From assembly GCA_045587205.1 (NCBI GenBank), contig JAZNBV010000035.1:1-35764 (forward strand): a DNA stretch of 35,764 nucleotides, given 5' to 3'. Position numbers and translations under genes: made by a program. Within the stretch, counting starts at the first letter, position 1. Every line of letters starts with the position of its first letter. The notes beneath the pieces were generated by a model. That model did no database searches and was not told where the DNA came from. It saw nothing but the letters and a program-made list of their open reading frames with translations. This document shows positions 17,612-25,015 of this stretch, piece by piece. This DNA is from SIG78 sp045587205 (GTDB taxonomy: Bacteria > Verrucomicrobiota > Lentisphaeria > Victivallales > Victivallaceae).

Positions 17612-17650
17612 AAAAAAAAATACGGCTGCAATATCTTTACTGCAGCCGTA
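17612..17650 (-). terminator. Strong rho-independent terminator of the rhamnose operon
   Basis: TACGGCTGCA (17621-17630) pairs perfectly with TGCAGCCGTA (17641-17650), with a 10-nt loop. Read leftward, nine T residues follow (complement of 17612-17620). It lies 20 bp past the rhaB stop and isolates the rhamnose genes from the hydrolase gene. Confidence 0.9.
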
Positions 17651-17669
17651 CAGAATCTGTAAACTGATT

Positions 17670-19151
17670 TTACAGCAGAGTTTTGAAGCGCTCCATATTA
17701 TCGGCAAATATACGTTGCAGCTGCGGATCGACTTCGTAATTCACCACCGGGAAACTGTTGCGCACGATTTCGCGTGCCGCTGCCCAATCTGCCGCTGCCC
17801 CCACTGTAACCGCCTGGGCAAGAATATTACCGATCGCCGTAGCTTCGATAGGACCGGCAATCACCGGTCTGCCGATTGCTGCTGCCGCCTGACGCATCAG
17901 ACGGCTGTCCTGCGTACCGCCGCCGATGATATTCAGCACCGGATACTTTTTGCCAACCGATTTTTCCAACTCATCAAGTTTACAGGCAAAGCAGAGCGCC
18001 AGCGAATCATACACCGCGCGCAATATGGCGGATTCATCCATATTTTCTGCTCCGGGCTGTCTGGTATCAATACAATACTGTCTGATACGCGCCGGCATAT
18101 TATCCGGCGCCACAAAATCTGCAGCGCAGGGATTGATCAGAAAACCGCAGGGTTCAGCACTTTCCGCCATTGCTTCAAGCGTATCAAAACTTGCATCCAT
18201 ACCGCGCAATTTGAAATCACGGCGGCATTCCTGCAGCAGCCAGCAGCCCATAATATTGGTCAGATAACGGATCTTGCCGTTCAAACCGCCCTCATTGGTA
18301 AAGGTCTGCTTGGATACATCGCAGCAAGGTTCATCAAGTTCGCACCCCAGCAGCGCCCAGGTTCCGCAGCTGACATACGCCGCATCTTTGCTGGCAGCCA
18401 CCGGCACTGCGCCCACGGCACTGGCGGTATCGTGCGAACCGACTTTGATGATCGGAATTTCAGCAAGACCACTGTTCTCTGCCAAAGCTTTATCGAGTTT
18501 GCCGCCAATCGTGCAAGGCTGAACGATCTCCGGAAAAATCTCCCGCGGCAGCTGAAGAAGGTCGATCAAATCCCAATCCCAACTGCGAGTAACCGGATTC
18601 AGCAGATTACCGGTTGAAGCGTGGGTGTATTCGGCAGTGAAATCGCCGCCCAGAGCAAAACCAAGAGCATCAGGCATCGGCAGAAAGACTGCATCAGCAA
18701 GATCAGCAGGATTTTCCAGACGGTGTGCGGTAAGCTGATAAATTGTATTGAGCGACATAAACTGTATGCCGGTGCGTTTATACAAATCATCTTTGCTGAT
18801 AAGTTTCTGCACTTCGGCTGCACCCCTGTCGCCGCGTTCATCGCGGTAATGATAGGGCAACCGCACCATTTCGCGGGTTTTATTGCTGAAAAGCACATAA
18901 TCCACGCCCCAGGTATCGATCCCGATACCGGCAATATCGCTGGTGATCGCGGCGGCTTTGACAAGACCGGTTTTCAACTCATCTGCCAATGCCGGATAAT
19001 CCCAATAGAGGGAATCACCGATCCGCTTGTGACCATTTTCAAAACGGTGAACTTCCTGCAGATCGAGTTTACCATTTTCCAATTTACCGAGAATCGCCCG
19101 GCCGCTGGATGCCCCCAGGTCAAATGCGAGAAAATATTTTTTATCAGCCAT
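17670..19151 (-). CDS. rhaB: Rhamnulokinase (RhaB)
   Basis: A 493-residue FGGY-type sugar kinase that phosphorylates L-rhamnulose at O-1 with ATP. It shows the N-terminal FDLGASSGRAILG phosphate-1 loop, the central GSHDTASAVGAVP segment, the CGTWALLGCE strand, and the C-terminal NIIGGGTQDSRLMRQAAAAI adenosine motif. The ASSGR signature separates rhamnulokinases from xylulo- and glycerol kinases. Length matches RhaB (about 489). The start has AAGGAAA upstream and lies 20 bp after the PHP-like gene. It is the last gene of the cluster, with its own strong terminator. Confidence 0.96.
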   Translation of the reverse strand: MADKKYFLAFDLGASSGRAILGKLENGKLDLQEVHRFENGHKRIGDSLYWDYPALADELKTGLVKAAAITSDIAGIGIDTWGVDYVLFSNKTREMVRLPYHYRDERGDRGAAEVQKLISKDDLYKRTGIQFMSLNTIYQLTAHRLENPADLADAVFLPMPDALGFALGGDFTAEYTHASTGNLLNPVTRSWDWDLIDLLQLPREIFPEIVQPCTIGGKLDKALAENSGLAEIPIIKVGSHDTASAVGAVPVAASKDAAYVSCGTWALLGCELDEPCCDVSKQTFTNEGGLNGKIRYLTNIMGCWLLQECRRDFKLRGMDASFDTLEAMAESAEPCGFLINPCAADFVAPDNMPARIRQYCIDTRQPGAENMDESAILRAVYDSLALCFACKLDELEKSVGKKYPVLNIIGGGTQDSRLMRQAAAAIGRPVIAGPIEATAIGNILAQAVTVGAAADWAAAREIVRNSFPVVNYEVDPQLQRIFADNMERFKTLL

Positions 19152-19171
19152 TGCACAAATTTCCTTTTTTA

Positions 19172-20320
19172 TCAGCAGAAACTGTCCACACCCAGCAGCA
19201 GCAGCGCCAGATGCTTCTTCAATGCGGGATCTTCAAAATCATCGACCAGCAGCTGACCGGGTGCGTTCATTTCCGTACCCGCCAGAAGCGGCAGATCTTC
19301 ATTAGCACATCCGAAAATAAAGCGGTCAAGTTCTTTCTGAAGAGCAGCGGTCTTTTCCGCTGTGCCGCCCGCCACATTTCGCGCCGGAATCAATGTTGCC
19401 GCCACAGTGCCGTATTCCTTATGCAGCGCCAACAGTTCATCAAGCGCGTTTTCCCCGGCAGAAAGACCGTTGAGCCACGCCAGGGTCGGCTTGGCGCCGC
19501 AAGCAGTAATGAACTCGTTCATATCCTTCAAAGTCGGGAAAGATTCCGGAGAAGGCTGCACATACCCCACCCCGCCGGACTTCATTGTCTTGGATCGGAT
19601 AACGCCTTCAAGTTTGACCGGGTTATCCAGCAGCTTGGCGGCTTCCTCACAGCTTACGGCAAGTTTGCCGCTCCAGAACGCAGCCAATTCTGCCTTATCG
19701 GCAAAGACCTTTTCCGCAGCGTCGCGGTAGGCACTGCAGACGTGGCGCTCGGTAACATTGCCGAACGGAGTATATTTTTTGGCGACTTCATCAAAGTCGA
19801 TCGTTACCGGAGCAAGGTAGCCGTTGACCAATTCCACCACTTTGCGGGTGCGGTTGTTGGCATTTCTGCGCAGCATTTCGGCAAATGCTTTCTGCGACGC
19901 GGGCACTTTGCCGGATTTGAAACCGCAACCCAGATGATATGCAATCCCCGGTTCGCCGGGCGAATTGATCTCTTTATCAGCCAATTCCGGCACAAATACG
20001 CGCGTTTCCATACCGCAAGTACCGCGTACTTTCAAAAGTTTGAGTGCTTCGCGGAATTCATCCACGCCGTCAAGTACGTCAAAATCAACCAGACCGACGG
20101 CGTAAAAACCCATCTTCTTTGCCAGATAAACTATATAGCTGGGCGAATAACCGTAACCGTTGTACGAAAAGAAACTGTGGCAGTGCATATTGTGAATGGT
20201 GGACTTTTTTGCCGCCTCGATCGCACCTGATTCAAACCCTTCTTTCGCCTCAAGCAGCGCTGCTTTACGCACGGCGGGGTCAAAATCGTTCAAACGCATT
20301 TCCAACGCTTTTATATCCAT
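19172..20320 (-). CDS. PHP-domain-like protein within the rhamnose operon
   Basis: A 382-residue protein, probably cytosolic. The polymerase-and-histidinol-phosphatase (PHP) superfamily is suggested by His46-Cys-His48 followed by SFFSYNGYGYSPSYIVYLAKKMGFYAVGLVDFDVLDG, plus CGMETRVF (Glu at about 105) and GIAYHLG (His at about 129). The second PHP motif, usually TDHD, reads VDFD here, so one metal-ligand His is Phe. Some PHP proteins are phosphoesterases, which would suit a role on sugar phosphates such as dephosphorylating a by-product, but no reaction can be assigned. The SD is weak. It lies between the aldolase-dehydrogenase gene (38-bp gap) and rhaB (20-bp gap), both intact, so it is an integral cluster member. 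Confidence 0.72.
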   Translation of the reverse strand: MDIKALEMRLNDFDPAVRKAALLEAKEGFESGAIEAAKKSTIHNMHCHSFFSYNGYGYSPSYIVYLAKKMGFYAVGLVDFDVLDGVDEFREALKLLKVRGTCGMETRVFVPELADKEINSPGEPGIAYHLGCGFKSGKVPASQKAFAEMLRRNANNRTRKVVELVNGYLAPVTIDFDEVAKKYTPFGNVTERHVCSAYRDAAEKVFADKAELAAFWSGKLAVSCEEAAKLLDNPVKLEGVIRSKTMKSGGVGYVQPSPESFPTLKDMNEFITACGAKPTLAWLNGLSAGENALDELLALHKEYGTVAATLIPARNVAGGTAEKTAALQKELDRFIFGCANEDLPLLAGTEMNAPGQLLVDDFEDPALKKHLALLLLGVDSFC

Positions 20321-20358
20321 AGATCAATCATCCCATATTAGATTTTTATTTGCAAAAA

Positions 20359-22251
20359 TTAATTCAACATCACCTGACCGCCGGAAACCGGGATCGCCTG
20401 ACCGGTTTCATACAGCTGCGCCACGGCGTAAATGATCGCCTTTGCCACGTCAACCGGCAGACAGCCGCGGTGCATCGGGATCTGTTTTTCGTAAAATTCC
20501 TTGACATCGGCAACCGTTTTGGCACCGGGAACCTTACCGGCATTGAGGTACTGGACAAACAGACCCTTTTCCGGATCGCTCCACAGTGGGCCGTCAAAGA
20601 AGTTGCCCGGGCAGACACTGTTGACCTTGATGCGGTCGGCAACCAGTTCCAAGGCAAAACTCTGCGTAAGACCGATGGTACCGAACTTGCTGCCGGCGTA
20701 AGCGCCGTTACGGTTGGATCCAACCAGACCGGACTTGCTGTTCACCTGAACTATATCGCACCACGAACCGGTGGCAGAATTCTGCAAACTCATCACCGGA
20801 GCAATGTGTTTGACGCACAAAAAGTAACCGCTGTAATTGATATTGGTAACAAAATCCCAATCTTTTTTGCTCAAACTCTTTACTGAACCGGCTCGCAAAA
20901 CCCCGGCGTTGGCAACAAACAAATCAGCGCCACCGTAATTTTTCACCACTTCCTGAACCATTGCCGCAACCGAATCTTCATCGGCAATATTCACTGCCAC
21001 CCCGGAAGCTCCTGCCCCCAGTTTGGCGGCGGCGGCATTGGCGCCTTCCACATTCATATCGGCAATCACCACATCAGCGCCTTCGGCAGCCAATACTTCC
21101 GCTATACCGTAGCCGAAGCCCTGCGCTCCGCCGGTAACGACAGCAACTTTTCCGGTCAACGCTTTGGCATTGCCGGCGGCTACTTTGCTGCGGTAGGATT
21201 CCACTTCCCAATTTTCAATAAAACCTCTCTGTGCATCATTGAGGTAATTTGCTCCGCCGAAAGCTCCTGCCAGACGTTCTACACGCGCTGCGTCGCAAGC
21301 CAGCGCCAGCGTAGTAGCCGCACCTTTACCGTTATTACCGGCAGCAAATACGGCTTTGCCGTTTACCGCCACAACCTTGGGTTTATAACCTCTGACAGAA
21401 ACAAACCCGTTGACGGCTTCTGCGGAAATTTCATCGCAGGTCAATGCATAACTTTTGGCATACACAATATGGTCGGGGGTAAGCGGTCCGGCTGCCGGAA
21501 CAAAGAACCCGACACTGCGGACTGTTGCCACCGCGCCTTCCGGAGCCAGAAAACCGCGCAGCAGCGGCGCATTACTCATAACGCACTCCGTATCGGCATC
21601 ACCGGCAGCGGCTGCCGCTGTATCGATATTGTTTGCCGCATAGTAGTTTTTAAGCGTACTCATTATATTATCGTACGCAGCGGTTACATCATTTGAGCTG
21701 TTGCCGCCGACAAATACACCGTGGTTCTGCAAAAAAATCACTGCCGGAGCCGCGCCTTTGCATTTTTTGTAATTTTCCACCTGTTCATAAACCACTTTGG
21801 CAAGCGTAAAACCGGGATCGACATAATCGATCCACAGCGCTTCAGGAAAGAGTTCCGCGCACTTTGCCGCACCGTTTCTGCCGCAGGTCATACCGTTGAC
21901 CAACGCCGGATGCAGATGCACTACAAAAGTAAAATCCATAATTTCGTGCAGTGGAGCTTCCACCGAAGGTCTGCCGCTGCTGCCGGGAGCGACGGCGTAC
22001 GCCATCAGACTCTTGACCCGTGCTTCGCGTTCAGAAGCATCAGCAAAAGAATTCCACGCAAAACATTCGCGGATGACCGCGCGATCCATCTTGACAAAAT
22101 TTTCTGCCTTGATTTCCGCCAGACTCACACCGGATGGTTTTACATACAGATATTTTTCATCTTTGTATGATGTATTACCACCGCCGGCAAGTACAAATTC
22201 AGGATTTTTTCCGTAAAAATTCGACAACTCAACAATTGTTTCCACAGACAT
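20359..22251 (-). CDS. Bifunctional rhamnulose-1-phosphate aldolase / short-chain (lactaldehyde) dehydrogenase
   Basis: A 630-residue fusion. The N-terminal ~380 residues are a class II aldolase: AGGGNTSYKDE at about 25-35, zinc ligands in VHLHPALVNG, and NHGVFVGG. The C-terminal ~250 residues are an SDR: TGGAQGFGYGIAE nucleotide loop, VANAGVL, and active-site Tyr/Lys in YAGSKFG with Ser in VNSKSGLVG. The order matches RhaEW (YuxG)-type enzymes that cleave L-rhamnulose-1-phosphate to DHAP and L-lactaldehyde and oxidise the aldehyde to lactate. The ATG at 22251 is chosen for its AGAGG site; seven upstream codons are excluded. It starts 24 bp after the rhaA stop. The fused dehydrogenase removes the toxic aldehyde without a microcompartment. 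Confidence 0.93.
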   Translation of the reverse strand: MSVETIVELSNFYGKNPEFVLAGGGNTSYKDEKYLYVKPSGVSLAEIKAENFVKMDRAVIRECFAWNSFADASEREARVKSLMAYAVAPGSSGRPSVEAPLHEIMDFTFVVHLHPALVNGMTCGRNGAAKCAELFPEALWIDYVDPGFTLAKVVYEQVENYKKCKGAAPAVIFLQNHGVFVGGNSSNDVTAAYDNIMSTLKNYYAANNIDTAAAAAGDADTECVMSNAPLLRGFLAPEGAVATVRSVGFFVPAAGPLTPDHIVYAKSYALTCDEISAEAVNGFVSVRGYKPKVVAVNGKAVFAAGNNGKGAATTLALACDAARVERLAGAFGGANYLNDAQRGFIENWEVESYRSKVAAGNAKALTGKVAVVTGGAQGFGYGIAEVLAAEGADVVIADMNVEGANAAAAKLGAGASGVAVNIADEDSVAAMVQEVVKNYGGADLFVANAGVLRAGSVKSLSKKDWDFVTNINYSGYFLCVKHIAPVMSLQNSATGSWCDIVQVNSKSGLVGSNRNGAYAGSKFGTIGLTQSFALELVADRIKVNSVCPGNFFDGPLWSDPEKGLFVQYLNAGKVPGAKTVADVKEFYEKQIPMHRGCLPVDVAKAIIYAVAQLYETGQAIPVSGGQVMLN

Positions 22252-22275
22252 AATTTCAGCCTCTTTTTCCAATAT

Positions 22276-23517
22276 TCAACGCTTGCTTAAAACTGTTTTT
22301 TCGTATTCCCGGATCTGATCGAACCAACCTGAACCCGGTACTTTGCAATATTCACAATATGCTTCCCACATTGCCCCCAGCGGCAGAGTTTTGAAATCCT
22401 CCAACAGCGCCAGACGGGCGGTATTGTCATTGGATTCTTCGGCTTCACGCAAGGCTTCCACCGGCTCCAGCGCGGCGGCAAGCAGCGCCTTCTGCATACT
22501 GCGCGCGCCGATCGTCCAGGCGCCGATACGGTTGATCGAAGCATCAAAGTAATCCAACCCGATATGCACCTTTTTATCGTAATTGTACCGCAGTATCTCC
22601 TGGGCTATGGCATAAAGTTCATCATTAAGTGTCACCACGTGGTCGCTGTCCCAGCGGACGCCGCGGCTGACGTGCAGCAGCAATTCATCTGCAAAAAGCA
22701 GCACGCTGGAAATCTTGTCGGAAATAACTTCCGTGGGGTGGAAGTGACCGGCATCCAGACAAACCATCTTGTTGTTTTTCATACAGTAAGCCAGATAAAA
22801 CTCGTGCGAACCTACTGTACAGCTTTCCGCGCCGATGCCGAAAAGTTTGCTTTCCACAGCATCGCGGTTGTAATTCTGATCGATTTTTACAGCAAAAATC
22901 TCATCCAGTGATTCCTGAAGTCTGCGGCGCGGTGCTTCCCGGTCAAAGGGCGTATCCTTGAAGCCGTCCGGCACCCAGAAATTGGTTATGCACGCTGTAC
23001 CCTGCGCCTTGCCGAACTCTTCAGCAATCTTACGGCAGGCTATACCGTGTTCGATCCAGTATTTGCGTATATCCTTATCGGCATTACTCAAAGTAAAACC
23101 GTCCGCAGCTTTGGGATGGGCAAAAAATGTGGGATTGAAATCAAGAGCAATATTGTTTTCTTTGCCCCAATCAAGCCAATTCCGGAAATTTTCAACAGTT
23201 ATATTGTTGCGTTCAACCTTACCGGTTTTATCGTATTCAGCATACAATGCGTGCACATTCAGCCGTTTGGTACCGGGCACCAGACTCATAACTTTATCGA
23301 TATCAGCACGCAATTCCTGTGGGGTACGCGCTCTTCCGGGATAATTGCCGGTAACTGCCAGACCGCCGTCAAGCGAACCGGAATTTTCAAAACCGTTCAC
23401 ATCGTCGCCCTGCCAGCAATGGATGGAAACCGGTATGGCAGCCGCCCGACGGAAAGCGTTTTCCACATCTACACCCCAGGCCCGGTAAATTTTTTCAGCT
23501 TCACTGAACAATGACAT
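22276..23517 (-). CDS. rhaA: L-rhamnose isomerase (RhaA)
   Basis: A 413-residue (alpha/beta)8 metal-dependent isomerase converting L-rhamnose to L-rhamnulose. Family signatures are IPVSIHCWQGDDVNGFE at the N-terminus, NVHALYAEYD, CITNFWVPDGFKD, CLDAGHFHPTEVISDK (metal-ligand Asp and His), and HVSRGVRWDSDHVV. Length matches the family (about 419). The ATG at 23517 with AAGGAAAA is chosen over a 33-codon upstream extension whose codons run through a terminator-like hairpin. It is the first gene of the rhaA-aldolase-PHP-rhaB block. No promoter fits in the 20 nt between the hairpin (ending at 23538) and this start; see findings. Confidence 0.96.
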   Translation of the reverse strand: MSLFSEAEKIYRAWGVDVENAFRRAAAIPVSIHCWQGDDVNGFENSGSLDGGLAVTGNYPGRARTPQELRADIDKVMSLVPGTKRLNVHALYAEYDKTGKVERNNITVENFRNWLDWGKENNIALDFNPTFFAHPKAADGFTLSNADKDIRKYWIEHGIACRKIAEEFGKAQGTACITNFWVPDGFKDTPFDREAPRRRLQESLDEIFAVKIDQNYNRDAVESKLFGIGAESCTVGSHEFYLAYCMKNNKMVCLDAGHFHPTEVISDKISSVLLFADELLLHVSRGVRWDSDHVVTLNDELYAIAQEILRYNYDKKVHIGLDYFDASINRIGAWTIGARSMQKALLAAALEPVEALREAEESNDNTARLALLEDFKTLPLGAMWEAYCEYCKVPGSGWFDQIREYEKTVLSKR

Positions 23518-23537
23518 AACATTTTCCTTTTTTGAGC

Positions 23538-23572
23538 AAAAAAGGAGCATCACACCAATGCTCCTTTTTTTT
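23538..23572 (-). terminator. Terminator- or attenuator-like hairpin directly ahead of rhaA
   Basis: AAAAAAGGAGCAT (23538-23550) and ATGCTCCTTTTTT (23558-23570) form a 13-bp stem with a 7-nt loop. Read leftward, the GGAGCAT core is followed by TTTTTTGC, so it can stop transcription from the ROK-like gene (stop at 23588). It also sits in the leader of rhaA, 20 nt from its ATG, and could act as an attenuator or stability element. Confidence 0.8.
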
Positions 23573-23587
23573 CTTTCTGCATAAAAA

Positions 23588-24982
23588 TTAATCCAACGCC
23601 GGCAGACTGGCAGCAATCACCGCCTGACCGTGGCGCTTGAACTGTTCATCGGGAGTACGGAATTCGATCTTTTCCGCCAATTCCGGGAATTCAGCTTGAA
23701 GAACCTTGCGCGCTTCTTCAAGGATAATCTCGCCGCCTTCGCCGGAAGTCACACGACCGAGGATCAAAAGTTTATTAATGTCGTAGAAATCACTGTAATG
23801 ACCGACTGCGTAACCGAAACATACACCGATCGAACGGTAGATCGCAGCGGCTTTCGGATCTTTTTCTTTCATCATAGCCTGCACCGCTTCCAGACGTTTG
23901 GGAAACGGCATATCTTCCGGAAAATCAATCTTGGCAAGTTTGGCAAGACGCGCCACGCCCTGCTGCGAAAAATACTGTGCTCCGCAGCCCAGATCGCCGG
24001 ACCATTCATCAGTTGGCGCATCATCGCGGTAATCCACCGGAGCAAAAGCCAGTTCATTGAGCCAGTCGGTGATGTTGCCGTTGGTATTTACATAACCGAC
24101 TGCGGTACTGGTCCCCATCGACAAACCCAGTACGCCGGTGGATTCCATACTCATAGCGCCGGCAAGTGCAGTAACTTCACCATCGTTGGCTACGATCAGA
24201 GGCACATTGTATTCTTTCTGGATATCGTGGAACAAATTGACGATCTTCGCCTTGAAATCTTCTTTGGAAAGACCGCGGAACAACGATGCAATACGCGGAG
24301 AGTTATCAACAAACACCCCCGCTGAACTGCCGCCGATGGCATCTACGCGCGGCATTTTTTCTGCGGCGCGGCGGATACTGCCGGGGATACCGGCAGCGTG
24401 ATATTCCGGATCTTTCTGAAAATAGGGATCCCACACCACTTCTTCAGTATGCACAACTTTACCGTCGATCACAGCCGCACACTTGCGGTCTGATCCGCCA
24501 AGGTCAAAACCGATACGGCAGCCGTCAAGATGTCCGCCGAGCTTTACAGAAATTTCCTGCGATTCAGGAGCTTCGCTCAACGGCACGGAAACAACTTCAA
24601 AAGTTTTGTCGTAAACGCGCTCGCCCATAAATTCAAAGTCAAATGCACGCGCACCTTTTTCGCTGTAAACAGCTTTAAGTTCGCTTGCCAATGCATCGCA
24701 TCCGGCAATTATCACCTGATAGCCGCCCTTCATCCACAACAGAAACTTGACAATACGTTCAACATATTTCAAGTTGAGTGCGGCATTTTCGCCTTCGTGC
24801 TTGAAAATCGCGGTTTTGTAAGTCGATACCGCACCATTGGCACGCTTGAGCGCAATTACAATATCAAGTTTATCTGCGCTTGCCGCCACTGCCTTGCGGT
24901 ATTCGCGGTTCCACAGCGATGCAGGCACAAATGCCGGATCCAGTTCGCACTGGACTTTCGGAGTTACAACGATCTTGCTCAT
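23588..24982 (-). CDS. ROK-like ASKHA-fold protein (putative sugar kinase) with N-terminal extension
   Basis: A 464-residue protein. Residues 155-464 are a ROK/ASKHA ATPase-like domain: phosphate loop RIGFDLGGSDRKCA at about 156-169, GSSAGVFVDN, catalytic-type Asp in VANDGEVTALAG (about 264-275), and GLSMGTSTAVGYV. The ROK zinc signature (CxCGxxGC) is absent. Residues 1-150 precede the domain and match nothing I recognise; they lack a helix-turn-helix pattern. It may phosphorylate a sugar or act as a sensor. It sits between the PurF-like gene (33-bp gap) and rhaA, so a link to rhamnose use or its regulation is plausible but unproved. The ATG has AAAGGA upstream. Confidence 0.72.
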   Translation of the reverse strand: MSKIVVTPKVQCELDPAFVPASLWNREYRKAVAASADKLDIVIALKRANGAVSTYKTAIFKHEGENAALNLKYVERIVKFLLWMKGGYQVIIAGCDALASELKAVYSEKGARAFDFEFMGERVYDKTFEVVSVPLSEAPESQEISVKLGGHLDGCRIGFDLGGSDRKCAAVIDGKVVHTEEVVWDPYFQKDPEYHAAGIPGSIRRAAEKMPRVDAIGGSSAGVFVDNSPRIASLFRGLSKEDFKAKIVNLFHDIQKEYNVPLIVANDGEVTALAGAMSMESTGVLGLSMGTSTAVGYVNTNGNITDWLNELAFAPVDYRDDAPTDEWSGDLGCGAQYFSQQGVARLAKLAKIDFPEDMPFPKRLEAVQAMMKEKDPKAAAIYRSIGVCFGYAVGHYSDFYDINKLLILGRVTSGEGGEIILEEARKVLQAEFPELAEKIEFRTPDEQFKRHGQAVIAASLPALD

Positions 24983-25015
24983 AATAAATCTATCCTTTTT
25001 GATGTATTATTTATT

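Noticed and set aside
18989..20230. 413-codon plus-strand frame across rhaB and the PHP-like gene
   Set aside because: It is antisense to two genes with clear conserved motifs and good starts, and its translation looks compositionally random.
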